Assembly: GCA_032158125.1 (NCBI GenBank)
Contig: JASKOT010000033.1
Location: 62,001-126,000, forward strand
Direction of reading: 5' to 3'
Source of the DNA: Papiliotrema nemorosa
Taxonomy: Eukaryota > Basidiomycota > Tremellomycetes > Tremellales > Rhynchogastremaceae
DNA length: 64,000 bases
Below, piece after piece: positions 1-18,323 of this stretch. A program made the position numbers and the translations under genes. The notes under the pieces are model-generated. The model made no database searches and was not told where the DNA came from. It worked only from the letters and a program-made list of their open reading frames with translations. The first letter of the stretch is position 1. Every line of letters starts with the position of its first letter.

Positions 1-3505
<3,505 letters not shown>

Positions 3506-4088
3506 ACTGTGAAGGATTGCGCCGGGCGTGTTGGTATAAACGATATGCGCTGAGTAACAGGCGAAGTGACGGATGGGTTGAAGAGTGGGGCCAACTGTTC
3601 AATGGTTGGATGAGGATCGTGAAGAGGTGAGATTGGTCTTTGTGTGAGCTGGGTCGATGATCAAGAAGCAGCGGTTATCGAGTCGAGCCCATGAAAGGAG
3701 CGATAGGCAAGCACTATCAGAATGGCTGAAACGCGCTCGAGAACCACGTACATGGCATCCTTTGTTCATGTCAAACCTCATCATAGATCGGTCGATCATA
3801 TTTCCGTGAGCTATCTTTCCAGGAGAAGCTCAGATGATCTTGGCGATGCTGAGACATCAACGGAGAGGCAAGGATCTGAGGACGTCATGCCGATCAGGAG
3901 TCGAGGCGAAGAATTCCAAAGGGGTCCCTTCTGGTGATCAACAACACAAACGGTCGCTCGCAGGGATGCATGTAGAGTGGATGAGAGCTGTAATCTGCAC
4001 ACGTTAAAGAATAAGTACAGTCAGGAGACAGAGATTAGACCAGACAAAGATTAGTGAGATGTGAGACTGGATTCCCGAGGGTTCTCTT
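3506..4088. other. Intergenic region between tandem ABC transporter genes
   Basis: This 583-base stretch is upstream of copy 1 and downstream of copy 2, both of which read leftwards. I see no conserved reading frame, RNA gene or repeat in it. It presumably holds the promoter of copy 1 and the 3' end of copy 2. Confidence 0.5.
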
Positions 4089-7000
4089 TCAGTGAGAGGC
4101 AGATGCGGCCTCGGCTTGGAGCCTGACGATACCATCACGGGTCATATCCTGTGGATCAGTCAAACTCGCCGCTACGAAAAAAACTCACCTTCTTGTCGCA
4201 CAGGCTCCTGAATAGAGAGTGCGGGTTGTCAAACAGCGCTAGTGGAGTATCGTACTGCTCAAGTCAGCGTCTGGTTGTACATTCTGATGGGCTCAGCACT
4301 TGCCTCTGCGACTCGTCCCGAGTCTAGGCACAAAACCCGATCGTAATAGGCAATGGTCGACAAGCGATGAGCAATTGAGATCAACTGAATGTCAGCATCC
4401 CACCTCAATCTTGATCTCTCACCGTCACATCGCGAAGCTCCGTCTGAATGATTCTCTGTATCAATGCGTCTGTCTCTGGATCGACGGATGATGTCGCTTC
4501 GTCGAGCAACAACACTTTAGACTTCCTCACGATGGCTCGCACCAGGGCGACTAGGTCATTAGCTTCGGCAAGCTTGTACCTCATGACTCACGAAGCTGCT
4601 TCTCTCCTGCGGACAAGTTCGAGCCCTCGGTCAGAATTCTTGCGTCGAGTCGGAATTTCGCGCGGAGACTTTGAGAAGTAGATCCTTGGTGAATGAGATT
4701 GAGCACGTCATTCAATTGCGCATCAGAGTACTGTCCTTGCGGGTCAATATTCTCTCTGTCCGTTAGCCTTCTGAGCGCATCAATGTTGTGAGACCGACGC
4801 ACCTTGTGCTCCCCTCGAAGAAGAATGGGTCCTGAGGGATAATGGCCAGCCGAGTCCTGAGGGTATCTAGACCCACAGACTGAAGATCGACACCATCCAC
4901 GACAATCGTTCCTCCACAGGGTTCGACAGCCCTGAAAAGCGCTTGGGCGATACTTGATTTGCCGGCTCCAGTCCTTCCTACGAGACCGACCTTCTCCCCC
5001 GCTTTGATTGAAAAGGAGATACCCTTGAGAATGAGAGGGAGATCGGGACGATATCTCATTTCGACATTTTTGAATTCGAGAGAGCCGATAGTCGGCCAAG
5101 CGGATTCGGGCGGATCTGTCGGTAGAATTGGCTTTGCTTCCATAGGCAGTTGAGTATAGTGTAGGACACGTTCCACAGCGTTCATTTCTTGCTCAATGTA
5201 AGCATAGCTAGGCAGCAGCTCCGTCAATACTGCACATTAGTATATGACCCTTTGTGTGACTCGGGAACCCACTATCAGTCGTGGATATGGCATACACCAG
5301 GACTACACCCAGCTTAGCCGGAGTGATGTGTTCCCTGTAGAGGGTTCCGCATATCGCGATGGCCTGAGATGTTTAGCGTGCCTCGCCGAAATCTTATGCG
5401 CATCATGACTGACCAAGACAAGAAGCTGACTTGCAAACTCGACTCGAATACCTAGCCATCGCTGTGACGTGGCCTCCTATCAGCGTAAATCCAGTTCTTC
5501 AGACTTACATTCAGAATGTTAGCTCTGTTCTGATCATCAATAGAGTGTGCCAAACGGCGGCGGAAAGTATCCTGCTGCGCAAACGCTCGCACAACAGCCA
5601 ATCCCGCTAGCTTCACTCATCAACATCAGACACATTCATGGGCTTACTTGTTCAGCGAAGGAGCTGTATACTGCGGAACGAAGGATAGAATCGAGCCTTT
5701 TGATCTCCCGGCTTGTTTGACGGTAATACACTGAACAAAGGGTCTAATCAGTCAGTTTGAGCTTCCGACCCTACTCTTCACTGACCAGATAAGCCAAGAG
5801 CGGAATGAACAGGTAGCGAAGGAAAGAGTAAGTGTAGTTGACCAGAAAGATTATGCCCAAGACGTGCAGAGCTCTCCTAGTCGCCGTCAGTGAGCTGAGA
5901 GACGGTCCTATTGAGCTTCACGTACCGCATGAAACCAACAAGGGATTGACCTAGCTTCTCATCTGCCATTTGTCTGGATCATGTCAGTTTGGCACTGCAA
6001 CGAGGGTCTTCTGCGCTTACATATCTGTGTCATACGCTCAGAACCCCGAAGAACGAGAGGAGTCTTACCTTTGCTGAGTCTACTGAGGACCCTGCCGGAA
6101 GGGGTGGCATCGTGAAAAGCGACGGGTGCGCGAATGACATGTAGCCATGCTTCATTAAAGAGGTTGAAAGATGCCCGGAGCGAGGCGAGCAAGGTGACGT
6201 AGATTGAAGCCCACTGTGATGATCAGCCGCTACATTGCCTTGTTTTGTGTCATAATTACCATAAAGACAACGATACCGATACCCATGCCTTACTTCAGCT
6301 AAATCAGATATCCCACTCACCTCCATATACAGCCATATACTGCTTAGGTGTAAAGCCCTTGATAGTCTGCCCCGACCATGCGCCCAGAAACATGTTGTTA
6401 CCTATGGTCGCGCATTGCGCGAGGACGAGCATAAGCATGACGAAGATGATCATTGTAGGTGATCCGACGGCTCGCCCATACTGCCGATATGTCTCCCATT
6501 TGACCGCGCCGACGACTCTTTCTTCCTTTTCGATGAGATGACCTTTGGGTTTCTGTTCGCCCTCGTCGCACGGCTTGTCATTATGCCTGACTCCATCATT
6601 CGGCTCAGAAGTGGCGTCACCCTCTTTGCCGGAGCTTGAAGACGCACAAGTCACGGTTTCCGTGGGTTCGCTTTTGCGGGTTCCGTACTCTTCCATCAAC
6701 ATTCTGAAGACTCCAGGCTTCGCTAAAAGGTCCTTGAGCGATCAGTAAACCGACATGGGTCGAAGATTGAAGCTCACTTGATATGTACCCTGCTGAACGA
6801 TGTGGCCGACATTCTGCTCATCGCGGTCCATCACGAGAATGAGATCAGCCAGATGAACCACATCGAGCTGGTGGGTGACTAGAATCCTGGTTCGATGAGC
6901 TAGCGGTCCCGACATGATACAGTTTTCAAACAGATGTTGACCGACATGAGCATCGACAGCCGATAAGGGGTCATCAAGTAGACAGATATCCGATTCTTGA

Positions 7001-9427
7001 TACGCAGCTCGAGCGATGCATACCCGCTGTCGCTGGCCGCCACTGAGGGTGATACCGCGCTCGCCGATCAATGTCCTGACAGGAATGAGCCAAGTCTCCT
7101 CCCTTACGCCATAGGCACTCACAAATCGGCATCATGCCAAGCATCAACGTCAACTCGGAGTCCACAAGCATCAATCACTTCGTCGACTCGCTGCAGATCC
7201 GCATCTTTACTGTCCGAGCCAAAAAGAATGTTGTCGCGGAGTGTGGCGGATTGAAGCCATGCGACTTGAGGAACATATGTGACTCTGCCGCCAAACTTGA
7301 CAAAGCCGCGAGATCGTCGCATCTCGTTGATCATGCCGCATAGGAGGGCCGTTTTGCCAATACCCACGCGACCCACCACACATACCAAAGCACCTGGGAT
7401 AATTGAGCTTTCACAATAAGTTGAATGCTTACCACGTGGTATTCGGAGGGCGATGTTGCGCAATGTAAATGGCTTGTCCACTTTGCCACCTTCTGCTTCT
7501 TCGACAGGGGCCTCTGACGATGGACTCGAGGTGGATAGCTCCACGCTGTCATACTCGAAATCAGCTTTAACTTCTACTGCGTACTCTGAATCTGGGACAA
7601 TGAGAAGATTTTCCGGCAACTCTTCCGCCTGGACATCAGTTCCCAGAGCAGACGGCACTCTGACATCGCTTACTCGCAGGATAGCTCCGATACGCTCTAA
7701 ATGTCAGCCACAGCTCGGAAGAGAGGACGATACACGTACGCAACCCGGAAAGGCAGTCAATAGCCTGACTGATGTAAATCGGCATCTCCTGCAGAGGCCG
7801 TCGAAGTATGTCAAATAGCTGTAGGCAGGTAAAGATTGTGACTGGATCAAGCTCGTGCCCGCTCAGAGCGTAGGTGATGAAAGCGACTAAAGGAGGTCAG
7901 TGGTATTGATCCTGCGCACTGGACGGAGACTCACGAATGCTGCTGAAATAAGGCGTGATGGAGAATAACGCGTTGACACTGGATCTGAATCGAGAGTAAA
8001 AGTACAACTGATCGTGCTCATTCTGACGCATGTCTGAGATTCTCTTGGCAAAGAAGCTCTCCCAGGCATTGAGCTTTACGGCTCTGATGGCAGAAATGAT
8101 CTCGCCCAAAAGGCGGACTCGCTTGTCAACTTCTTGGTTTTGTTTTCGGCGGTAGTACATTAGCCTCTTGAAGAGCCACCCTGATGCCGTGAGCGTGGAT
8201 CGCTCTTTCTATCGGAGGCTCATAGCTCACCCTGCAATGGTGCTGCAATCACCAGAGCCTGTAGACACGTCAGCCGTCTAAAAGGATGAGCTTTTTGAAG
8301 CTCACCCCGATTCCGACCAATGCCGAGTAGCCCAGATTCTTAATTAGGAGCGTGCTGGCGATGATGATTATAACAGGATGCGAAGGAAATGAGATACTAT
8401 TGGGGAGGCACCAGTCGAGATACGCCGAATCAGATGTCACTCCCGAGATGATACGCCCGTTATTGATATCGATCCGAGCTCGTCCAGACAGGCGCCTATT
8501 CGAGTCAGCTGAGTGGCAGAGCAGAATGCTCGTGCGCACATGCTCTTCCTTGAAATGAGGTCAATTACCTGTAGGTGTCAGCCAGGAGACATCAGCTAAT
8601 GTCTGACTCACAGCAGCTCTTGTGACGTTTCCCATGATAGCCGCGTGCATTTGAGCTTGCATGAGTAAGGCGTTCCTCAAGAATAACATCAAGAAGAGCC
8701 CGAATGCCAAAGCGATGCCATAAGCAATCGACTTGGGAGGCGAGAGTCCATCGAAAGGGATGGATCTGTCATGGGCTTGTTTCCACTTGTAAGCGTGATG
8801 GAGCTGCCTTATGATCTGTTGAGTGAATAGAGGGGCCAGGACCCCAAGAATTTCTGTCGGGTCAGCTGCATCCCGAAAAGAGTGGACGAAGACGGACCTC
8901 CAAATACTTGGATGCAAACGGCGAAAAGCCAAGACCACATACAAGTCTTGGCTACCGCTTTGGCTAGAGACATGTCGTATAGCTTTCCATCTTCGAACAC
9001 AAGTTCACCTTCAGTGAGCTTCTTCGCGGTGTTTTTCCCAAACTTGGGTATGGCGTTCTGCAGTAGGTGAGTCGTCTCCGTCACGTTCTCTTCGTCAGTA
9101 GCGGATCCTTCCATTACTGAAGGCGATGAGTCTGGCTTGTATTTCTGTAATCGTCGAGAAGGGGGCATACGAGCCATGAAATTCGCTTCAAGTCGGTCGG
9201 CGGTCTGCATTTAGCGCTACGGCTTCATCACAGCTTACCTGTTCGCACTTGAGATCCGGGGTGAGTTGCCATAGATCTTCTGCTTCGAGCGGTCGACTTG
9301 CGCCCACCTTCATGATCGGTGTCACATAATGGACAAAGAATTTGGAGAGGGGGCTTGCTTTGTTTCTTGGAAATGGGACATTATTGAAGACTCCAGGAGG
9401 AGCTGGGGAGGGACGATATCCTAACAT
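4089..9427 (-). CDS. YOR1-like ABC transporter (ABCC/MRP type), copy 2, complete
   Basis: Complete two-halved ABC exporter in the order TMD1-NBD1-TMD2-NBD2, likely a plasma-membrane drug or conjugate pump of the yeast Yor1 group. The start is at 9427 (exon 1 9239-9427; first intron only 34 nt, 9205-9238). The stop TGA is at 4089-4091, after the end ...EAASASH. NBD1 has Walker [10 protein letters not shown] (about 7340-7375), [20 protein letters not shown], signature LSGGQRQR (about 7025-7055) and Walker [19 protein letters not shown]2 has Walker [10 protein letters not shown] (about 4960-4995), signature LSAGEKQL (about 4590-4630) and a Walker B followed by DEATSSVD near 4500. An acidic, charged linker (about 6545-6700) separates NBD1 from TMD2. 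Many short introns interrupt it; I did not define all of them. It is paralogous to 1-3505, with different intron positions near the N terminus. Confidence 0.93.
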
Positions 9428-9983
9428 GTGGTATCTGAAGCAGCTATCTTTGAGTAAGATGATGATAGATGGGAAGGGCTTTGGTGAAAGAGCAGATGAA
9501 CAGTCGAAGCCGCCTCGCAGATCAACTTGAAGTCGATCAGTTGGCTCGGTTGATAAAGGACCACCACCATTAAAGGAGCAGCAACCTACATTTTGACTCG
9601 AACGCGTCAGAGTATCATCAGAATCGCAATTTCATCCATTGTCAGTCAGCAAGATGCAAGGAGGGGTCCATATTCGACGCGTCAGAGAGATGTACAGCTC
9701 GAGCTGACTTAAAGGTCTGCTGCTTTCAACCGACAGACGACTGGCCGTGACTTACAATGTAACCAGCCTCACGAGTACTAGCAAGGACTCTGTAGCTCAT
9801 GCAGACATTCCATAGCAATTTGCTCGTCGTTGTAGTAGTTGAGGTTTGCATGATGATGGATCAGTTGCAGCTTGTCTGGGTAAGCATAGTTTATCCGAGC
9901 GTTTTTCCGGAATGCAAGGTCAATGGACAGCTAATATGATATGAGCACCTGTACATCGAGGTTCGATACCGGCACTAGACATC
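9428..9983. other. Divergent intergenic region, ABC transporter copy 2 / EMC6
   Basis: This 556-base region lies between two divergently read genes and probably carries both promoters. I find no conserved reading frame. A short stretch near 9959-9970 resembles a tRNA B box, but there is no matching A box or cloverleaf. Confidence 0.45.
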
Positions 9984-10586
9984 ATGAACCCCCCAGGACA
10001 ACCAGCAGCTCCTGCACAGACGAGCTCGTCTGACTTTACCGCTTCGTCGTCGCCTCTCCACCCGCCGTCTGTGATGCACAATGTGACGATACTCAGCTCA
10101 ACCGCAACGGTAAGTCATATGCCCCGACAGTCAAAACCCAGTGCTCTGCTCTCATGCAGAGCCTTCTACTCGCAGTTTCTATGTGTCCGAGGCTCATGTT
10201 TCAGCTCGCTGCGTGCTTCTCAGGCCTCGTAGCAGGCATACTCGGTCTAACCAATCAATACGGTTTCCTCCTATACCTCCTCACATCTTCCCTCTCGGCC
10301 CTCACCGTCGCCCTGTTGAAATGCCAAGGCAACATTGGTAAATACGTTCCCCAAGCGCATTCGGGGGCACAGCCCGCTCCGGGTGGGACGGTATCGGGGG
10401 GAGGAAAAGTGAGCACGTTGAAGGGATGGTGGGCTTTGATGGGATTGGGTCAGGAGAATTTATTGGGATTCCTGTTGTTCTGGATCGGAAGTTATGCTTT
10501 GATACATGGTGAGCAGCCCCGAGTGTCTCTGAGATGCTTGTGCAGTTATCGAAAGCTATGGAAAGCTGACCGCAGTGTATGACTGA
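9984..10586 (+). CDS. EMC6: ER membrane protein complex subunit 6
   Basis: Small subunit of the ER membrane complex, the insertase for tail-anchored and multipass proteins. Three exons (9984-10109, 10160-10508, 10576-10586) give 161 residues. The match rests on the GLVAGILGLTNQYGFLLYLL segment, two further hydrophobic helices, the FWIGSYALIHVY end of the last helix, and the family's C-terminal HVY, here followed by one D. The last exon has only 11 nt and supplies VYD-stop. The protein is longer than the roughly 110 residues of the human subunit. The extra length is a Ser/Pro-rich N-terminal extension and a Gly/Ser/Ala-rich loop of about 30 residues between the second and third helices. An internal ATG at codon 31 (MHNVTIL) is a possible shorter start. 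Confidence 0.92.
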
Positions 10587-10718
10587 GCCACGAAATGCAT
10601 CTTGCTCTGCTGCGGGAAGGTCCCATCACCGAGCTTCCCGATCCTCAGGTCCTTTGGGCATCTAACGTTTTGTAACCAGACATTGACTCTTTATTGCTTG
10701 CTCATACAGATACTCATT

Positions 10719-12428
10719 ATGCAGGACGTCCCATTATGGTCGACCGACACTGCCCAAACATGGTGGGCTGTACAACCCATATTGGCCGATACAAATCAGT
10801 ACCTCGTCCCCATCGATCTAGATCCTGGCTTCCCTGATCCCGCCTTTGTTACCACTTCGACCATCCTATCTGTCCCTGTTCCCATTCCACATCCATTAGA
10901 CTCAGTCGCTGCAGCTTTTCGCTCTCGAGCGACACGTTTCCGGGCATTCTTACCGGAGCATGCACATCACCTTGACAATTTACCGCAACAACCTGTCGCT
11001 CCCGCACAGATCCCCTGTCTTAACGCAAACGGATTTGGCTCGAGAGCGGGTAAAGAAGCTAGAAGAGATGTAAACTTGGTAGTCGATACCAGGAGAGCTG
11101 GGAGGGATTTTCAGGAGGTTCATCAGACGGCTGGTGCGAGACTAGCGGAGGAGTACCTCAACTTTCCAGAGACCGCCTCGACGGTATGTGATGGAAAGGC
11201 CGATGATACGCTAGCTGGGGAGCATCCAGGAGAGACCGAGGGGGCAGACGGACATGAGGAGTCAGGAGAACTTGTCAGCGAAGAAGAGGAGGACGCAGCA
11301 TCATTTGTCACCGAAGAGCCCCAGACCCAACGCACCAAGAACCAACCAGTCCTTCACTGCTCGCCTTTGAATTTGCCTCTCCTCAATTGCGACACATCTC
11401 CATTGATACGCTCAAGTCGAATGGCTCCAACCATGGAGCCAGAGACACGACATTGCTCGCCCTCGAAGTCGCCTCACGTACCCAGCGATGCGCCTTCTGC
11501 GACATGTTTGACGACGAGAGCCCACACCGCGCCAGACGTAGACAGCCAGGTCGGGCATGATTCCCACTTCGGATCAATCGACCTACCTAGCGATTTATCG
11601 TCGACCAATGCGAGGTCCATGCGCCCGCTTGATAACCAGCAAAATATCCTCGACATCACGAAGCGGTTCCTTGAGGATCTCCGAGCCATGGCCATCGGTC
11701 CATCAGCAGAACATGTATCCGCGCTGTCTGATGATATCAAACAAGCCATACATCGCTTTCATACGAGACTTTCGTCTCTCTCGTCATCGGCTGCTCTCCC
11801 GGACACTGTCTTGATGGAGTCTGTACAAGAGGACGAGGCTCCCCGTACTCCAGGCCAAATCACTCTGATCCCAGAGCATTCGGACGGCTTGCCTCGATCA
11901 AATAAAACGCAGACTACGTCCGACTCTGAACAGATCGCTCAGACGCATTTGCCCCGCGCCACACACCTGCACGGTCAATGGCTCCCTGTCGAACTGGCCA
12001 AGCTCCACGAGGTAATCGAGAAAGCTAAAACTCGACAATCTCCGCGGGACAATCAGAAGGCAAAGAAGAAGATCAAAGAGGGTCGACATTTGAAAGCCCG
12101 AAGAATTGAGGATCAAACTCAGCAGGGTCAGGAAGGGATGGTGGATTGGGTATGGATATGCGAAGAGTTGATCAAGATGGGCAGTTCCAGGTCAAGGCAT
12201 CAGATTTTGTGCAAAGCTGTAGAGCTGGGTCTGAAAGGTGTGTGCTTTCCAATAAGATACAAAGCTTCTAACTGAATGCTAGCACCGCTGGAACGCCGTC
12301 ACAAGAAGAGGAAGATGCAGGTTGAGAGAGAGGATGACGCTGGAAATCAAGGTGACAGAGAGGTCGAGGTTATACGTCCTCATCCTTCGCAAGAAATTCC
12401 AGACGCAGTCGAGATCCAGGAGGAATGA
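10719..12428 (+). CDS. Uncharacterised protein with a C-terminal Myb/SANT-like segment
   Basis: Two exons (10719-12237, 12283-12428) encode about 554 residues. I do not recognise a named family. The N terminus (MQDVPLWSTDTAQTWW) is fairly ordered. The middle is acidic and Ser/Thr/Pro-rich, with a run of Glu near 11279-11295, and looks disordered. Residues about 415-510 resemble a Myb/SANT-type helix bundle: a Trp-led helix (WLPVELAKLHEVIEKAK), a basic linker, then DWVWICEELIKMG and SRSRHQILCKAVELGLK. Basic clusters (RRHKKRK, KAKKKIKEG) suggest a nuclear protein. An upstream in-frame ATG-free stretch to 10602 makes 10719 the best start. It starts 132 bases after EMC6 on the same strand. DNA or chromatin binding is an inference from the Myb-like pattern only. 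Confidence 0.6.
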
Positions 12429-12534
12429 AGACAACATCCATAATGCATCTGATCTCATGTATGTACATGTATCATGGTGTCGTCTCCGAACCGATAGTGC
12501 AAAGCCGCAATGTGGAAAATCCGGATCCGAACCT

Positions 12535-12541
12535 TATAAAA
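12535..12541 (+). promoter_or_regulatory. Candidate TATA box of the PRMT3 gene
   Basis: TATAAAA lies 69 bases before the PRMT3 ATG, in the 181-base gap after the preceding gene. Spacing and sequence fit a core promoter element, but transcription start data are needed to confirm it. Confidence 0.4.
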
Positions 12542-12609
12542 AGTTCAAAAGAGTCCAGGTATATCCGTCACTGTCGAGACGCACCTCGCTCATCTCAATT
12601 ACTTCAGCT

Positions 12610-14959
<2,350 letters not shown>

Positions 14960-16093
14960 GCTATAGAAGGGTGATCGACCAGGGTAGTCACCATGGACGA
15001 GACCCATGTCGGTCGACTGTGCTCCGCGTGATTTGTGCAGGATGGTGAAGTCGTTAAAAAGCGGGAGATTGGCGAATTTCCCATAGTTCCAGGGGGGGTA
15101 GAGGCGTGATGATGATTTTTCTGCCACTTTGGCCGGTGTGGGCCTTTCCCCCATCCCCCTGCCTGCTTCCCGCATGCTTGGGGGTGCTGCTTACAAGGGG
15201 TGGGTCCCTTGCTGATCGGAAGCATCGGGGCATTTGCACCGGATGCAAAAAAGGGATCGTACCTCGAAAAACGCCATGCATATGACTTTGAAAATCATAA
15301 TGATGAATAAAATTTGGGTCAACACGCCGAGGCGCAAAGGGAGACGAAGATCGTCAGAAGACGAGGCTTTTCTTCACCCTCATTCCCCCCCCCCCCCCAC
15401 ACGCGTCCTCCTCCGATCGTAACATACCACCTTAAAAACGCTGTTGAAGCTTCGAGTGTTCTATCCCTCAAGTAAGCGGGCAAGACGAAGGACAAAGGTG
15501 TGCAGTGCCGGCATGGGTAATCGCCAAAGAGAGCAATTATTATTCGACCCGATCATCGAGCACAACCAAAGACCGTGAAAAAAGGACAGGCACTACAACC
15601 TTTGTCCTCCCCGTCCCCTCACAAACCACCTCTCCCAAGGCAGTGAATCCATACACGTCACTGACCATCTCTTCTCCTCGTATCCACCGAAGGGCAAATC
15701 CCCCAAGGGAGAACACAGGATAGGATCATCACCGACCACATTGTTCCCAAAGTAGACTCGCAAAGACACACCCCATCTACACCCGTCGACTACCAGGACA
15801 ACCTCTACCTTCTCCTCTCACCCCCTTTCGCATCCGAACTCTGATTCCAGCAACTATTCGCCGAGGGCTTAGCTCGACTTTTCTGTATTCTTTTCAACCA
15901 CAACCCTTCAGATCATCTTCATCTCGCGTTTAATCCCTCACATTCCATTGAGAGGTCAATCGCTATCAGGTCATCTCTTTCTCGACATTCATCTGCTGCC
16001 GATGCGACCTCTTCACGGCCGATAATTCAAACCAAACCCCCCCCACCTTTCCTGCGCGGCTGGAATCGAGTCTCTCGTTCATCTCTCGCAGTC
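14960..16093. other. Intergenic region with pyrimidine-rich leader before the velvet gene
   Basis: This 1134-base region lies between PRMT3 and the velvet gene, both on the plus strand. From about 15380 to 16080 it is strongly C/T-rich, as is common in fungal promoters and 5' leaders of regulators. It includes a 14-base C run at 15385-15398. I see no conserved reading frame. It probably holds the velvet promoter and a long 5' untranslated region. Confidence 0.5.
15385..15398. repeat. Homopolymer C run (14 bases)
   Basis: Fourteen consecutive C bases sit in the pyrimidine-rich region upstream of the velvet gene. Its length may vary between strains or be misread in assembly. Confidence 0.9.
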
Positions 16094-17902
16094 ATGCCGA
16101 GGGACCTATCCCATACAGATAGACGGTAAGTGAGGAGCCTGATGCGCAGATGCATAGAGAAAGCGGGAGATCATCGAAGAGGAGGCGACTAATCTTTTAG
16201 AGGGTTCCAGTTGCAGGTCAGGCAACAACCTGAACGTGCGAGATTATGCTCGTTCAAGGAGGAGAACGATACGAGTGGGTTTCAGCCTACCATAACCCCT
16301 CAATGTCCATCTTATGCCTTTCAGTTGATCGAAGACCGGTCGATCCACCTCCGGTCGTCGAACTCTTAGTCCCAAGGGAAGATATATCGTACGTGTGAAT
16401 ATGGTGTTTTGTCAAACATGACTGACCGCTCAGGAGCGTGTATGAGTCGACCACCTATTTCATCCGCGCTTCCATTGTCCATTCCCAGTCGACAATCTCG
16501 CCTCGTGGGGAAGAAGACTTTTTACCGGTCAAAACGCCGACAGGCGCCGATGCGACGGCAGGAGAGGTTATACAGACACCGGAAAGGTTGAAAAACCTGG
16601 ATGGGACATTTGCGTCGCTGGTCATCTTTGCAAAGCTCAGTGTGAGGATGCCGGGAATTTTTCGATTGAAATTCACATTGTACGACACGACAAAGTGAGT
16701 AACCCTCGCGCCGTGTTATGCACTCCGAGGTGTTTGACTGAACGAGTAGATTTGGGGTCGACGAAATCTCCTGGACCGTCTCTGAACCTTTTGAAGTTTT
16801 CTCCCCGAAGCTTTTCAAAGGGATGAGAGAGAGTACCGCGTTGACTCGACATTTAGCTGCGCAAGGGTTAAAGGTCAAGCTGAGGACGGACACAACGGTC
16901 GGTCGGCAGTGGGTAGCATTCTCTGTTTCTTCTCTGGCGCTCACGCTCAGGAGCGATTCGCGTAAACGCCCATCACAAAAGGCATCCGCAGCGAGATCTG
17001 CCCCAACGTCACCAAATTCTCCACCTCTCATGTCCAAATTGTCTGCGACTCAATCTGCATCTCCAGCCTCCGGTATCGGTCACAGTGGTACACATGGAAA
17101 CGCCTCGGCAAGCTCGCGCAGCCAAAGTTCTGGGTTGGCGCCAATCCGACATCCTGGACCGGTTCATTACTCCTCGGCACCGTATACCATTCCCCCACAC
17201 CGTTCGTTGTCGCCGACGAGATTCAGATCGGCTCCACCACCCCCTCCCGGAGGAGGACTTGTTTGGCATTCTTCCATGAACAGTCGCTATCCCGAATCAT
17301 CGAGCTCGCGCGGACCATCACCTGTGCCGTACTCGGTGGGTAGGTTAAGAGGCGACGACGGGACAATCCCTCACCTTCGGGATATCTCGAGGTTTGATTA
17401 TACACGTGAGTGTGCTTTTCTAGGCTCGTGAAGGTAGCTGATTCCAGCATCACCACCTTCAGCCGACCTCTCGGCGTTTTCCCTCTCGGCTGATCACAAT
17501 CGTCGGCCGGACTCACAGTCCACAAAATTGTCATCTTCCAGTCGCAGTTCCCCCTTCTCGCCATTTTCCCTCTCATCATCTAGTTCTAACACTTTGACAA
17601 CACCTTCCACACGTCCCACCTCGCCACCTGGTACGGAAACACTGGCACCTATAATATGGCCCAATCGACCTGCTCTCGCCCCGGGCGATGATGGAATACC
17701 AGTCTTACCGTCATTCTTACGCCCATTATCCAGTCCGAGTGGAAGTGGTACCTCGGGTCACATTTTGCCTCCACCCTTGCCAAGCTTTATAGGATCCCAA
17801 GCGGGGGCAGGACCTCCGGTGGTTGGAATGTTGCCGCCCGTATTGCCTTCGCTCAGGGATCCACCTGTCGATCTTGGCGATCAGCTTCTGAAACGGTCGT
17901 AG
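16094..17902 (+). CDS. Velvet-domain transcriptional regulator (VosA-like architecture)
   Basis: Fungal developmental regulator with the velvet DNA-binding fold; family members pair with each other to control sporulation, secondary metabolism and light responses in the nucleus. Six exons give 513 residues: 16094-16125, 16201-16274, 16325-16388, 16434-16694, 16750-17405, 17448-17902. The velvet domain is at about residues 13-190: LQVRQQPERARLCSFKE, IDRRPVDPPPVVELLV, YFIRASIV, LDGTFASLVIF, PGIFRLKFTLYD, EPFEVFSPKLFKGM and STALTRHLAAQGLKVKLR. An insert of about 25 residues (around EEDFLPVKTP) sits between the early strands. The rest is a Ser/Pro-rich, low-complexity tail of about 320 residues. 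The domain at the extreme N terminus fits VosA best, but VelB or VelC cannot be excluded without a tree. Confidence 0.9.
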
Positions 17903-18323
17903 GCGTTGAAATTGATTCGAGTCTCAGTGTCGACACACGCCGATACCTTGGCTAGAAGCATTCCGGCAGCTACGAGACCTTGGCTGCTGGTGGTTGACCG
18001 CAGTCTTGCCCGAGTAAAAGAGCTTTCGGGGGAGAATGCGGTACCGAGTACAGTAAAGGCAGAAAGCAGCCTGGGGACGGAACACGAAACGACCCACTAC
18101 CACTAATGCGCTATGTCCACGTCGCCACTCGTACGTGGTCCGTTGGCACACGGTATATTCATACACGATCAAACTTTCGAAGCTGTCTTGGCTTTGTTGT
18201 AGCACAGTATACGTTTTTCACACAGCATCCGTCGCCTCTGTCAAATGAACCAAGATGGTTGTGACTTCATCATGCATTAAATCATTCACGTCAGAATGTC
18301 CTTGATCTCACGTACGCCACATT
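17903..18323. other. Convergent intergenic region, velvet gene / BCS1
   Basis: This 421-base gap lies between the 3' ends of two convergent genes. No conserved reading frame or RNA gene is seen. It likely holds both 3' untranslated regions. Confidence 0.45.

Noticed and set aside
9959..9970. GGTTCGATACC, similar to a tRNA B box
   Set aside because: There is no A box at the right distance and no cloverleaf can be drawn.
15385..15398. C run as a possible telomere or integration mark
   Set aside because: It is a plain homopolymer in a pyrimidine-rich leader; there is no repeat unit and no flanking duplication.
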